A DNA stretch of 64,000 nucleotides from Gnetum montanum (taxonomy: Eukaryota; Streptophyta; Gnetopsida; Gnetales; Gnetaceae): assembly GCA_015680685.1 (NCBI GenBank), contig MNCI01005835.1, positions 470,081 through 534,080 of the forward strand, in the 5' to 3' direction. Positions 1 to 10,358 of this stretch are shown here, piece after piece. Each line of letters starts with the position of its first letter. Position 1 is the stretch's first letter. The position numbers and the translations under genes were made by a program. The notes under the pieces were generated by a model. The model was not told where the DNA came from. It did not search any database and saw nothing but the letters and a program-made list of their open reading frames with translations.

Positions 1-16
1 GAGTTTTTATTCAGTC

Positions 17-25
17 GTGGGGGTA
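17..25 (+). other. Polypurine tract of an element cut by the left window edge
   Basis: The sequence GTGGGGGTA lies directly before an LTR start (TGATGAGACG). The same G-run-plus-TA string precedes the 3' LTRs of elements A and C, so it is read as the plus-strand primer site of an element whose interior lies left of the window. Confidence 0.65.
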
Positions 26-410
26 TGATGAGACGCGGTCAACGTCGGCCGCGATATCGCATCCCCCGCGATATTGCGTATGCGATATCGCGTCCTTCCC
101 CGCGATATCGCGTACGCGATATCGCAGTCCACCGCCATGTCTATAAATAAGAGGCAGCTCTCCCTTGTTTGGGGATCCCAGTTTTAGTGTAGCGAAGCTC
201 TGGCAGTTTGATCCCTCCAGAGTTAGAATTTTCCCGTGTCTGCCCGCAGTGTGGTGAATGTGATTGTACGGTGTCTTTATTCGAGTGTGCCGTACTTGGA
301 CACGCACATGACCGGCAATAAAGATCGAGATTACTTCATCATTGCAGCATTCACTTAGTTTATTTAATTGTTATTTATTTAATGTTATTTATTGCTTTCA
401 TAGCGCGGTG

Positions 411-473
411 TGAGTACGACTTAACTACGAGCATCTACGGGTGTGTACGGCTAGTTAAGGAATCGGTTACTCA
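411..473 (+). other. U5 foldback module 1 (candidate structured RNA)
   Basis: The outer arms TGAGTA (411-416) and TACTCA (468-473) are complementary, as are the inner arms CTTAACTA (420-427) and TAGTTAAG (452-459). CGA (417-419) can pair with TCG (463-465). The loop is about 24 nt. Compare the modules in the solo LTR, where the arms differ but still pair. Confidence 0.6.
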
Positions 474-512
474 TCGCGATTAGTTTCTCACCCTTAAACT
501 CCTAGAAGCGGA

Positions 513-724
513 ACGAGTACGACTTGATTACGAGCATTTAAGTGTGACTGCTTGGTAGCCCAGTGGTGTAGCTAGGGGGATCTACGCTTGGTAACCTAGT
601 GGCGTATTTGGGATCTACGCTTGGTTATCCCAGTGGCGTACCTAGGCCTATGCTTGGTAGTCCCAGTGGCAGTCGTGCACGAGGTCCAAGATGTGTACGG
701 TTGATCAAGGAATCGGTTTCTCGT
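513..724 (+). other. U5 foldback module 2 with a long repeat-filled loop
   Basis: The outer arms ACGAG (513-517) and CTCGT (720-724) pair. The inner arms CTTGATTA (523-530) and TGATCAAG (702-709) pair with one G-U wobble. The loop holds tandem copies of a CTTGGTANCCCAGTGG-like motif, itself nearly palindromic. Confidence 0.5.
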
Positions 725-1019
725 CGCACTTAGGCTAGATTAGATTTCCTTACCCTTTCCCTCCTAGCTTAGCTTAGTTAGTATTATTTTCCACTGCCTT
801 CAGGAGTAGCATTAGATTAGAACACATCATACACCTCATCTAGACTAAACCATACGTGACATATGCAAAACTAGTCTAGGTGGGAAGACAGCGAACTGCA
901 ACCTAAGGCTAATTGTCTAGGTGCTACAACTAGTCCATCTGCGAAGTTCGACCGGATCGTGCATGCGACGCTCGTTTCGTATGGTTGAGTGTAGGGGTAC
1001 CTCACCACTCATCAATGTT

Positions 1020-1562
1020 TTTGTCTCCTATGCTAACAAGGTGAAGGGTTGAGAAACTAATTACTAACTCTAACTAATGAACTAAGTCTACATTACCTAG
1101 TGTCAGGATCCATTCCCACTTACCGTACACACCTTGAACCGATGTAACCATGGCTACCAAACGCTAGTAGTTGCTGGGATCACCACGTGTAACGCATGTG
1201 CTCGAAGTGGTCGTATTGAGGCACTTAACTAGCAGAGAAGGGCTGAGAAAGAAAGGAATAAATAACAGATAATAAATAATAGGTAATAAATAACAATAAT
1301 AAAATCCTATTCCATGCACTGTAAGGTTTATCCAAGAAGCTCGTCTTTATTGTCGAACAAAAACTTGTGTTCAGGTACAATGTTTGCTCGAATAAAGATC
1401 CATTCACTTTAGGACTCCTACTGCAGGCACATGGAAAATATTCTATCTCTGGAGTGATCAATCTGTCAAAGTTTCCCTATTGTCTAGCCTAGGATGAGGA
1501 AACAAGGGAGAGCCGCCTCTTATTTATAGATATGACGGTGCACCGCGATATCGCATCCCATC
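1020..1562 (-). mobile_element. Truncated LTR of the same family, inverted
   Basis: Read on the minus strand this is an LTR lacking both ends. It has GATATC palindromes, TATAAATA near 1532, an AATAAA signal near 1345 and the foldback arms CCACTT/AAGTGG (plus-strand 1116-1121 and 1205-1210). It most resembles the LTR at 3220-4034. Bases 1015-1019 between it and the preceding LTR are unassigned. Exact ends are uncertain. Confidence 0.65.
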
Positions 1563-3219
1563 ACTCCTTTTTAAGAAGCATTATTAGGCATCATAAATTA
1601 GGAAATGCTTTTGAGAACTACATTGATATACTTCTATCAAATGTCTCTTCAATTATCTGCATCAATGGACCCTTCTCAAATATGATTAAGATACAAAGGT
1701 TAGTTTAGCAAGGATGTTCTTTAACTCTCTTTTTGAGTATTGCAATTAATGCTTTGGAAGCTATGCTTTAGGCTCATAGGGATTCTATGAAGTTAAAAGG
1801 GATAGCTTTGCGTAAAGGAGAAAAAGACCTCCTTTATGGTTAATTTGCGTAAAATAGTTTTCTTACTTTGATTGAAGATCATGATAATTTCACTTTTTAT
1901 TTGGACTGTATTAACACTTATTATAAAGTTTCAAGAGCCAAAAATAATTGAAATAAAACTTAGACTATTCAATCAAGCTTCTCTCCAAGACATGCATAAA
2001 TCTATAATTTCAATATTAAATGGTTATCTCCTATTAATTGATTTTCTCTTTTCAGCATTCTAATTGCTTTGTTTTCTACTCTTACACAATGGTAGAAAAG
2101 GTTCAACACAAGGTATTGAAATGAGTTGCAAAAAATTTATCTTTTGCAAGCAGATTTATAGTGGCCAATCATATTTTGACCTCAACTCATGTCTATTAGT
2201 TTTCCTTAATGGCTCCTTCAAAATCATCTTTTAAAATATTGTTGCATCTCTACTTGATCTTCCATGTGTGCACACAATCTTGAATTGGTAAAGAAAATCA
2301 CAAAGTTTTTCATCATATAACCAAGGATATTTGCCCTCTAAGTAAGGATCAAGATAGTTTCGAATTTCCATCTATCTCACAACAAAGTATTCTTTTAGCT
2401 TCAAAATGGGTTGTTAACTATATCAAAGACAAGGAAGCTTGGAAAATTCTATTCATGCATAATATTTCATGTATAGAAAAAATTCAAAAATGGAGGAATA
2501 TTCATTAGAGAAATTGGATAATTAGCAAAGGAACACTTAAAGATACATACTCTTATTTTTTAAACAGATATGACTTTGGAAGAGTAAATTGAAAGGATTT
2601 CTTTAATGGAATCCTACCCACCTAAGTTTGGAAAACTTGAAGCAACATTCTATTTGGTGGATGATGCATATTCTTTAAAAATGTTCCAATTACTTAGCTA
2701 ATAAATTTTCAAATAGAGAAAATGGATTTACAAATCACAGTCTTTTGCATATTGGTCAATTGTTTTCTTTAATTAAAAATGTAAATACTACTCTCTCTTG
2801 GCATCAAGCTAAAACTAAGTTGAGATTTCAAAGACAAGTGCTTCTTATTTACAAGCATGTTAAAGATGTTTTCTCTAACTTTGAGATTATTCAAATGCAC
2901 ACTAATACTCATTGGCATGGAGAGTAGTTTTGGCCTAATGGATCTCCTTTGTGTTCTCTTGATATGTCTAAAAAGCTAAATCTTGGTTTCACCTATATAA
3001 TTTCATTACTCCACTTTAAACATAAGGTGGAATATGCACTTAGAAGATTTCCATTGAAAAGCTATTTTTAATAGAGAGTTGTACCATTCTCATTTCTTAG
3101 CTACAATTTGGAGCTCAAAGGCCTAACCAAAGCATCAATTTCTTTTTTGGTCCTTAATTCATCAAGGATTTCCATTGGACACAAGCTTCACATCTTAGGA
3201 ATTAATTTTCCTAGATGTG
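1563..3219 (+). pseudogene. Degenerate L1-like LINE fragment (RT and 3' region)
   Basis: Near 1680-1770 the plus strand reads as a broken reverse-transcriptase segment with the QGC(P/S)L signature that follows the RT palm in plant LINEs. From about 2250 to 3219 it is nearly identical to 35420-36400, a second copy of the same LINE. Stop codons and frameshifts occur throughout. The copy is interrupted at 3219/3220 by an LTR; the other copy continues uninterrupted across this point. Confidence 0.65.
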
Positions 3220-4034
3220 TGATGAACCGCGATATCGAGACTGATATATCGCATCCACGATATCAGGTCCATGATATCGAAGCCTTCCAAGCAATATTGG
3301 GCATCCGATATCAGGACCTGCCTCATTGCCTATAAATAATAATTAGTCTTAGTCCCTTGCCCAAACTCTTGCCTTTTTTTCCTTTCTAGAGATAGAATTA
3401 TTTCTAAGTGCCCGTAGTAGGAGTCATAAAGTGCACGGATCTTTATTCGAGCATTGTGTACCTAAGCACACCTTGTGTACAAAAATAAAGACGAACTTTG
3501 TGATAAACCTTGAAGCATTTGGAATAGTTTAATTAATGTTATTTTCAGTAATTAATGCTTTTCTTAATTAACTAATGTTCTCTCTCTCACCTTGTTAATC
3601 TCTCCTAAGTAAGCACACTCAGTATGACCACTTCGAGCATGCATGGAACACTTGGTAACCCAGTAATGATTAGCGTTTGGTAATCCCAATAGTGTGACAT
3701 TGGTCCAGGATGTGTACGGTAAGTGGGAATGGATGCTAGTGTTAAGACTAGTTAGAGCGTAGCCAATTAGTTAAGTTAAGATAGTTACTTAATTAGTTCA
3801 CTTCTCCCTTTATAGCACTAGGACATAAAAATATAAAAGCCATAAAAATCATATACCTCAAGTTTACTTAACCATACAATCATGTCATACAAGTAAGCTT
3901 GAGAAGATAACGATTGACTAACCCATCCTTGTTCCACAATAGCACATAAACACATGGTCCTTGGAATTCGACTAGATCGTGCGTGTATGCTTGTATTCAT
4001 ATGGTTGAGTGTAGGGATCCCTCGTCGCTCATCA
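3220..4034 (+). mobile_element. 5' LTR of a truncated gag element
   Basis: This 815-bp LTR starts TGATGAACC and ends TCATCA. It has GATATC-rich U3 palindromes, TATAAATA at 3331-3338 and an AATAAAG polyadenylation context near 3485. A primer-binding site follows at 4036-4053. It is inserted into the L1-like LINE: the intact LINE copy reads straight across the junction. Confidence 0.8.
3616..3741 (+). other. U5 foldback, CCACTT/AAGTGG version
   Basis: CCACTT (3628-3633) pairs perfectly with AAGTGG (3721-3726). Outer CACT...AG can pair with CT-AGTG (3736-3741) with one bulge. The arm sequence is unlike that of other family members but occupies the same position. Confidence 0.5.
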
Positions 4035-4035
4035 T

Positions 4036-4053
4036 TGGCGCCATTGTCGAGGA
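4036..4053 (+). other. Primer-binding site, tRNA-Asp type
   Basis: TGGCGCCATTGTCGAGGA lies one base after the LTR. The Athila/Tat-type plant PBS complementary to tRNA-Asp is TGGCGCCGTTGCCGGGGA, so this is a match with three changes. It is the best preserved PBS of the family in this window. Confidence 0.7.
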
Positions 4054-4173
4054 CCTTGTTGTTTGTGCGCTAATTAGAACTTAGGAAATATTTCTCATCG
4101 TTGGAACAAACCCTTAGGGTTGGTTATCTTACAATTATTAAAAAGAATAATATTGCACACTGAATAGACAATC

Positions 4174-5822
4174 ATGTCTCCTTCTTCTTACAAAAGTGCT
4201 TCACCACCTAGGTCTGATACAGGAAACAATCGGAGCGTAGTACACATGATGATGATCTGCTAGTACCCCAACAGTTCTATGTGGTATATGTTCATCCTGA
4301 AGAATATGTACCAAACTTTACCTTTATCCTCCATCAGGATGAATAGCTGCATTGGTGAGATTTAGAAGGTAACATAGTGTTACCTCTCGATCACTCAGTC
4401 TCGAGCATGCTTCTTCGTGCTCTCACACGAATTGGCATGCAGCATTTACAAGAAGAATACGTTGTGCATGAACACAACTCAAGAGAGTATCAATCCACAG
4501 AAGCACAACGTCAAAGGGACCTACAATAGGAGAGACATCACTAGTTTATGAAGGGTAAGTGGTCCCAGGATGTCCCACACATCTTAAGTGAAAATGATGA
4601 TGGTGAACCTACCTTGGGAGGTTTCCCATGAAATGATGTTCCTCCCGTTGACTTTGGTCAAGGGGTTTTGTATCAAAACCTTCACTCAACCATCCATAAT
4701 CCATGTTTTGATACCAACGAACACAAAGGATTCGAAAAAGGAACACAAATGCATAATAAAGATGGACATTCTAATCATAATCGCGAGCGAGGCTACGACC
4801 ACTGAAGAGAAGGTAGCAGGCACCGTCATGGTGACAGTCCTCCTTCTTCTTTACCTTCATCATCTCCTTCACCCTCTCCTTCAGGATCTGGATGTAGTCA
4901 TAAGGAAAAAGACCATGAGGATAATAGTAAGCGGAACAGAGATCACAGATGAAACAGTCAAGAAAGGGGATGAGGGCATTCTAGAGAATCACAACACAAA
5001 AGAAGGGACAGTAGGGAATAACATAGGCATCTTAGGCACCACAGACAATACGATCATGATGAACCCCTACTTGCTACCCGAAGTATGCTAGACATAACTG
5101 AGGCCATTTGAATTCCAACAAGGCACCAAAAATATAGTAGGATCAAGAGATTAGATATGAACAATATAACATGATTCGAAGGTAGATACAACGCTGACCC
5201 TTAGAATCATCTACAAGCATTCTATGATGCATGTGCCTTGCAAAACATAGAAAATGAATGGCAAAAACTTAAGTTGTTCCCACAGACACTAGTCAAAGAA
5301 GTGGAAAGTTGGTACCGGTTCCTAGAACTAGAATCCATTCATAGGTGAAGTACCATGTTAGAATTGTTCAACGGTAAGTACCAAACGTACTCCCGAGTGT
5401 CCAACTTGTGAAAGAAAATCCAAGGATGGAAACAAGGACAACATGAACCCTTGAATGCTGCCATGGGCTGATATTATGCATTGTTACATCATTGCCTAGG
5501 CCATGGTTACTCACAGAGGGATCAACTCTGCCATCTCGTGGATGGGCTTAGGCATGAAACACAAAGAACCCTTGGGACCTATGCCCAAGGAAGACTATCT
5601 CAAATTAGAACCCATCAAGTACAAATATTATTGGAGCAAGTTGCTAAAGAGGAAGGTGAGTTAAGGAAAAGAGAGAGTGCAGAGGAATATAACAAAGATC
5701 CTTCCCTCTGAAAGAAGGGAGTTAGATATTGTGATGATGAAGAAGAGAAAGGTATGATCCTTCTCCTACCCTAGAGGGGAGGGTTTTGAAGATTTATTGT
5801 AAACATCAAAACTTGACAAGAT
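4174..5822 (+). pseudogene. Broken gag of the truncated element
   Basis: The frame begins at ATG 4174 (MSPSS...), like the MSSSH... start of element A. Pieces align with the Gag of A, B and C: a segment reading HLQAFYDAC...W(Q)KLKLFPQTL at about 5200-5300, the KYQTYSRVSNL segment, and the H(C)LGHGYS...DGLR core at about 5490-5560. This is the usual retrotransposon Gag core. There are many frameshifts and stops. Homology ends at about 5822, where LINE sequence starts, so the rest of the element, including its 3' LTR, is missing. Confidence 0.7.
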
Positions 5823-6825
5823 ATTCCTAAAACTTTTAGGCTTTTTCTTTAGACTCTCGCTCTAGTGATTTGATGTACTTTGAATTTTTTTTAATACTCT
5901 TATTTAGTTTTTTGGGATCTGACACCCAAATAAAGAGATCATTTAGTTAAGATGTATAAGTGTTCTGTTAGAAATAAAAAAAAGATGTTTTGACAAAGTA
6001 CAAGTATAGTTTTTCCATATGATCAAAAAAGAGCCTACGAATTTTTGGAAGTTTTTCCAAAATAAAGTTTCTACATAAATTAACTATCAATTTGATGGTG
6101 TTGTGGGTATTTTATAGTTATATTTTCTTAAGGAAAGATGATATTTGTTGTCATAACTTTCATCAAACTCATTTGCATTTTACCCTAGAAGAAGTTATAG
6201 ATGTCATTAACACATTAGCATATGAAAAACCTATATATTTAGAGGTTTTATATGTTGAATTGCTTAAATGGACAAGACTATCTATTCACATATAAATATG
6301 AAAAATATTGCTATTAATGGCCTTGCTAAATGGCTAAAGGTCAGTAAGGCAATGCTTCTTTATAAGAAATTTGACAGAAACAATTTAAATAACAATTATA
6401 TGATAGTTATAAATAGTATTTTTGCTAAGTCTTTAGGTACTATTCTTTAAAGAAAAATGTGCAATTAGGTAAAAATAAATAACATCAGTGTAATCTACCA
6501 ATGGCTTTTAGATAGAACCATTCTACTATTCATATTGTCACTCTTAGACACTACATCAAAATGAAAAGGAGTCTAAAAAAAAGTATTTATTTTCTTTATA
6601 CATTTTACAAATGCTTATGATTTAGTGATTTGAAAATAGTTATTGATATGACTAAATAAAATAGGCCTTCTAAAAAAACTCATAGGCCTTGAGATCAAAC
6701 ATAGTAAATCAAAAAATATTTTTAAATTTTGAAGAAAAATTAGGATGAAACATGCTATCCTTTATCTTCAACTCTTTTTGATCTATTAATTGATAAGTTA
6801 TAAAATTGGATATGTAATGGACACC
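5823..6825 (+). pseudogene. LINE reverse transcriptase, left half (split by element A)
   Basis: Broken plus-strand frames resemble the RT fingers and palm of a LINE. A K(x)LLYKKxDRNNxNNNY segment at about 6345-6400 and FAKSLGTIL at about 6420-6447 are followed by FxNAYDL, the relic of the FxKAYD motif, near 6610. The homologous remainder of the same element resumes at 14329, on the far side of element A. All frames are broken. Confidence 0.65.
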
Positions 6826-6830
6826 ATAAA
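6826..6830 (+). repeat. Left target-site duplication of element A (ATAAA)
   Basis: ATAAA directly precedes the 5' LTR and recurs at 14324-14328 directly after the 3' LTR, a perfect 5-bp duplication. Confidence 0.85.
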
Positions 6831-7724
6831 TGATGAAGTGTTTAGTTGATACATCGACTGGGCCACGTTAACGGAGCCTTGTTGATGTGGCCATGGTGAC
6901 ATGACCCCGTCGATGTATCCATCCATGCATTAACAAAACCCCGTTAACGTAGAGTTTATCTTTCGCTATAAATATGCGCACAACTATAGCATTTATGGCA
7001 TCTTTTGGAGTAGTTGTAGCCAAACTCTTATAGTTTGTTCCCGTAAGAGTTAGAATATTTTCTAAGTGCCCGCAACAGGTGTGAGAAAGGTGTACAGCTC
7101 TTTATTTGAGTGCTAATGTACCTGAGCCCATTGGCGTGACCAGCAATAAAGACGAGCATTTTGAGCATTCCTTACAACATTTGGATTTAATGACTTAAGA
7201 ATTTAACAGTTTAATATTTCAATGCTTTAATAATTTCAAAAGCTTTTATTGTTATCATGTTATTGTTATTGTCCTTTCATATTTTATGAGAACCATAGGC
7301 ATGACCATCTCAAACATATATCAAACACTTGGTAACCCAGTGATGCTTAACGTCTAGTGACCTAGCAGTGTTAGGGTATGCTCAGCATGTGCATGGAAGA
7401 TGGGATCGATTGCTTATGCTAGGGAGAGTTAAGCGATAGAGTAGAACAATTATAATTTACACAAATTTCCATTTCCTACAATTAAAGAATTAGACCTTAA
7501 AAGATAAAAAAGAAAACCAATAAAAATCATTTGCCTCAATCTCACTTAACCATTGCTTTAGAATATCACAAGTGAGGTTGGGAAGACAACGACCATTCTA
7601 ACTAAGGCTTTACTGGCTAGAGTCCGGTGTATGCAAGTGCTTGCAGTCTACGGAATTCGACTGAGTCACGCGTGAACGCTTGTGATTTGTATGGTTGGGT
7701 GTTGGGGTACCTCGCCACTCATCA
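6831..7724 (+). mobile_element. Element A 5' LTR
   Basis: Starts TGATGAAGTG and ends CACTCATCA. TATAAATA is at 6967-6974 and AATAAA at 7145-7150, which brackets a short R region. The rest (about 7170-7724) is a long U5 containing the foldback at 7294-7418. Confidence 0.88.
7294..7418 (+). other. U5 foldback, CCATCT/AGATGG version
   Basis: The inner arms CCATCT (7305-7310) and AGATGG (7398-7403) pair perfectly. The outer arms CATAGGCA (7294-7301) and TGCTTATG (7411-7418) pair with one G-U. The loop holds ACTTGGTAACCCAGT, a near palindrome. Confidence 0.55.
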
Positions 7725-7725
7725 T

Positions 7726-7743
7726 TGGTGCCATTACCGGGGA
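7726..7743 (+). other. Primer-binding site of element A
   Basis: TGGTGCCATTACCGGGGA starts one base after the LTR. It differs from the tRNA-Asp complement TGGCGCCGTTGCCGGGGA at three positions, all transitions. Confidence 0.75.
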
Positions 7744-7889
7744 CTGTTAGTCTTATATGCACTATCTAGTCTTAGCTAGATCATCATTCACTTCATTGGA
7801 ATGGACCCAGGATAGTGAAATCTATGCATGCTATGTGGTTTAAGTAAAAGAATAAGGTACACTAGTTTAGTTGTTAGCCAACATAAAAA

Positions 7890-10090
7890 ATGTCTTCTTC
7901 TCACAGGCAAGACAGATCCAACCCACCAATGTCGTAGGAGTATCAGGTGGTACACACACATCCAGACGAGTATATCCCTAACTTCACCTTTATCCTACAT
8001 CAGGATGAGCACCTGCGATGGCAAGATATGGATGGTAACATCATATTACCTCCTGATCGATCGGTTCCTAGAATGCTACTTTAAAATCTTACCAAACTGG
8101 GCATTCAAGACTACAGTGTGGAATACATCATGGAGGATCATGACTACTGAGATTATCATCCTAATGAGGCACAACATGCACGAGATCGACAACAGGCGGA
8201 ATGCCATGAACACATAAAGTGGAAATAGTTTAGTAAACCTTTATTCTTGTAGGACCTGCATGATGATGAGGAACCTATATTTAATGATTCCCATTTAGCC
8301 AAACCTCCTTCGATGCATCAAATCATGCAGCCCATCATTCAAAGTAAACAATCAAGTGACCGAGAGCTCCAAGATGATGGGGGATCGCACAAAAAAGATA
8401 GTGGCAAACGGAAAGATGAACATGAAGATCGGGGTCATCATTAGAGTAGAGGAGGAGATCGACACCAGGGTGGTGGCAGTTCTCCTCCCTCTTCTTCATC
8501 TTTTTTTTCTACCTTATCTTCACCAAATTCTGACTTCAATTACAACCATAGTAGGAAGGATCGGGGTGATAGTGATCGAAAAGACTAATGGGATCGTAAG
8601 GACCGATGGCGAAAACATGAGAAAAAGTGTGATCAATTATGCGAGTCTCACCATCAAGAAAGGAGAGGCAGCCGAAATCACCATAGACATCGTGGCCAAC
8701 AACAGGACTATAACTCAGATGAACCATTGCTAGCTACTTGAAGCATGCTTAACATAGCCGAGGTGGTTCAAATACCTAGTAGGCACTTAAAAGATAGTCG
8801 GATCAAGCGCCTTGACATGAACAATATCTCCAAATTTGAAGGGGGATACAATTGTGATCCACAGACTCACTTGCAAGCATTCCATGATGCTTGCACCCTG
8901 CAGAACATAGACAATGATTGGAAAAAACTCAAGCTATTCCCCCAAACACTCATCAAGAAAGCAAAAAGTTGGTACTAGTCTTTGGAACCAGAATCAATCA
9001 GATGATGGAATATGATGCTGAATATTTTCAATGATAAATACCAAACCTACTCTAGAGTGGCTAATCTGAGACGATAGATCCAAGGGTGGAAATAGGGTGG
9101 TTATGAACCCTTGGATGTAGCCATGAGTAGATATTACTCATTGTTACATCAATGCCCTGGCCATGGCTACTCTTAGTTGAACCAACTCTGCCATATCATA
9201 GATGGGCTTCGCTTTGAAACAAGAAAGACCTTGGGTGTTTCCATGCAAGGACAACTATCTGAATTAAGGGCCCATCAACTGCAGCGTCTCATTGAGTAGG
9301 TGGCCAAAGAGGAACGGGAATTAAGGAAAAAAAAAAGAGTGCAGAAGAGTATAATCGGGACCCTTCCATCTGAAAGAAGGAAGTCCGATTTTGTGAAGAG
9401 GAGGAAGAATCACCATTGGATGCAGCGGTGAACTGAAAAACCTTGCCCATACAAAAATTTGCCTCTAAAATTTTGACCAAGGTTGACAAGATGTGGGATT
9501 CTTTGGATGAAAGGTTCCAAAATGTCCTGAAAATTGTGAAAGAATCTAAAGAGCGAAGTAATGAGCAAGATTGGCAAAGGAGAAGAGAAGCTAAACATGC
9601 CTACCATAAAGGTAAGGGTAAAGTTGCTGCAACAAAATGGGTTGCAGACTTTGACATAGAGGAGGATAATAGATGTGACATATGCCAGTACAAACATCCT
9701 AAGGGGTGTTGCCCGGTGATGTCACATCTACAAGAGTCTAGGGTGTATGCGCTGAATCCTCATTTGGAAAAAAGGCAAACACCCCAAAGATTACCTTATC
9801 CACAAGGAAATCCCAGGCAATTCCACCAGCAATAAGGATATCATCCAAGTGGAGCGCCACCACAACCCTATGAGTATTACCAACAATGGCAACATCCACA
9901 ATCATGGGGGATGCCACCTCCAAGGTAGTAGTACCCTTACTGGCAGCCAGATCCTTACGGGTACTACGTTTAGTAACCAGTCTCCTCGCAAGACTCTTCC
10001 AGCCATGTGCCATTTCAAACTCATTACCACCCCCCAGAATACTTTCGAACACAATCTACCCATCCTTTCCCTCTTTCACAACTGAAGGTA
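7890..10090 (+). pseudogene. Element A gag, broken
   Basis: The frame starts at ATG 7890 (MSSSHRQDR). Recognisable parts in order are a charged N-terminal region; the Gag core (FEGGYNCDPQTHLQAFHDAC at about 8838-8898, W(K)KLKLFPQTL, then GHGYS and DGL at about 9160-9210); a coiled, lysine-rich stretch at about 9443-9640; and a zinc-knuckle-like CX2CX3HX4C at 9674-9712 (CDICQYKHPKGCC). A Pro/Gln/Tyr-rich tail follows. Several frameshifts and stops show it is dead. It matches the Gag of B and C along its length. Nothing resembling a protease follows. Confidence 0.75.
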
Positions 10091-10358
10091 TGCTCTTCAT
10101 CGTGAGGGGGGGCGGTGAGGTCTATAATTTTTATTATAATTATCAAAGACTTAACACCTCTTAGGAGACAGATAAGAAAAAAAACACTATAAATTGCAAC
10201 TCATGTCTTATTGTTTTTTCTAATCCCTCAACTATACTCCAGGGAACCTAATAGGATGCACGTGTCATTTTCATAGCTTGGTCAAAATGAGAAGGTGTAT
10301 GATTGTCATTTTGAGAAACTTATACACATTTTAATTCATGGTTATGCTGTGACTATAG

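Larger units (their letters stand above)
26..1014 (+). mobile_element. 3' LTR of a gag-only Ty3/gypsy-type element (interior outside window)
   Basis: This 989-bp LTR starts TGATGA and ends TCATCA. Its U3 has several GATATC/GATATT palindromes (about 50-125), then TATAAATA at 142-149 and AATAAA at 317-322. Two foldback modules (411-473 and 513-724) follow in U5. The second encloses about four tandem copies of a motif close to CTTGGTAACCCAGTGG. A polypurine tract on its left edge makes it the 3' LTR of an element entering from the left. Confidence 0.8.

Noticed and set aside
11-307. 98-codon minus-strand open frame in the left LTR
   Set aside because: It lies wholly within U3/R of an LTR, and its amino-acid pattern follows the GATATC palindromes; equivalent frames in other LTR copies are not conserved.
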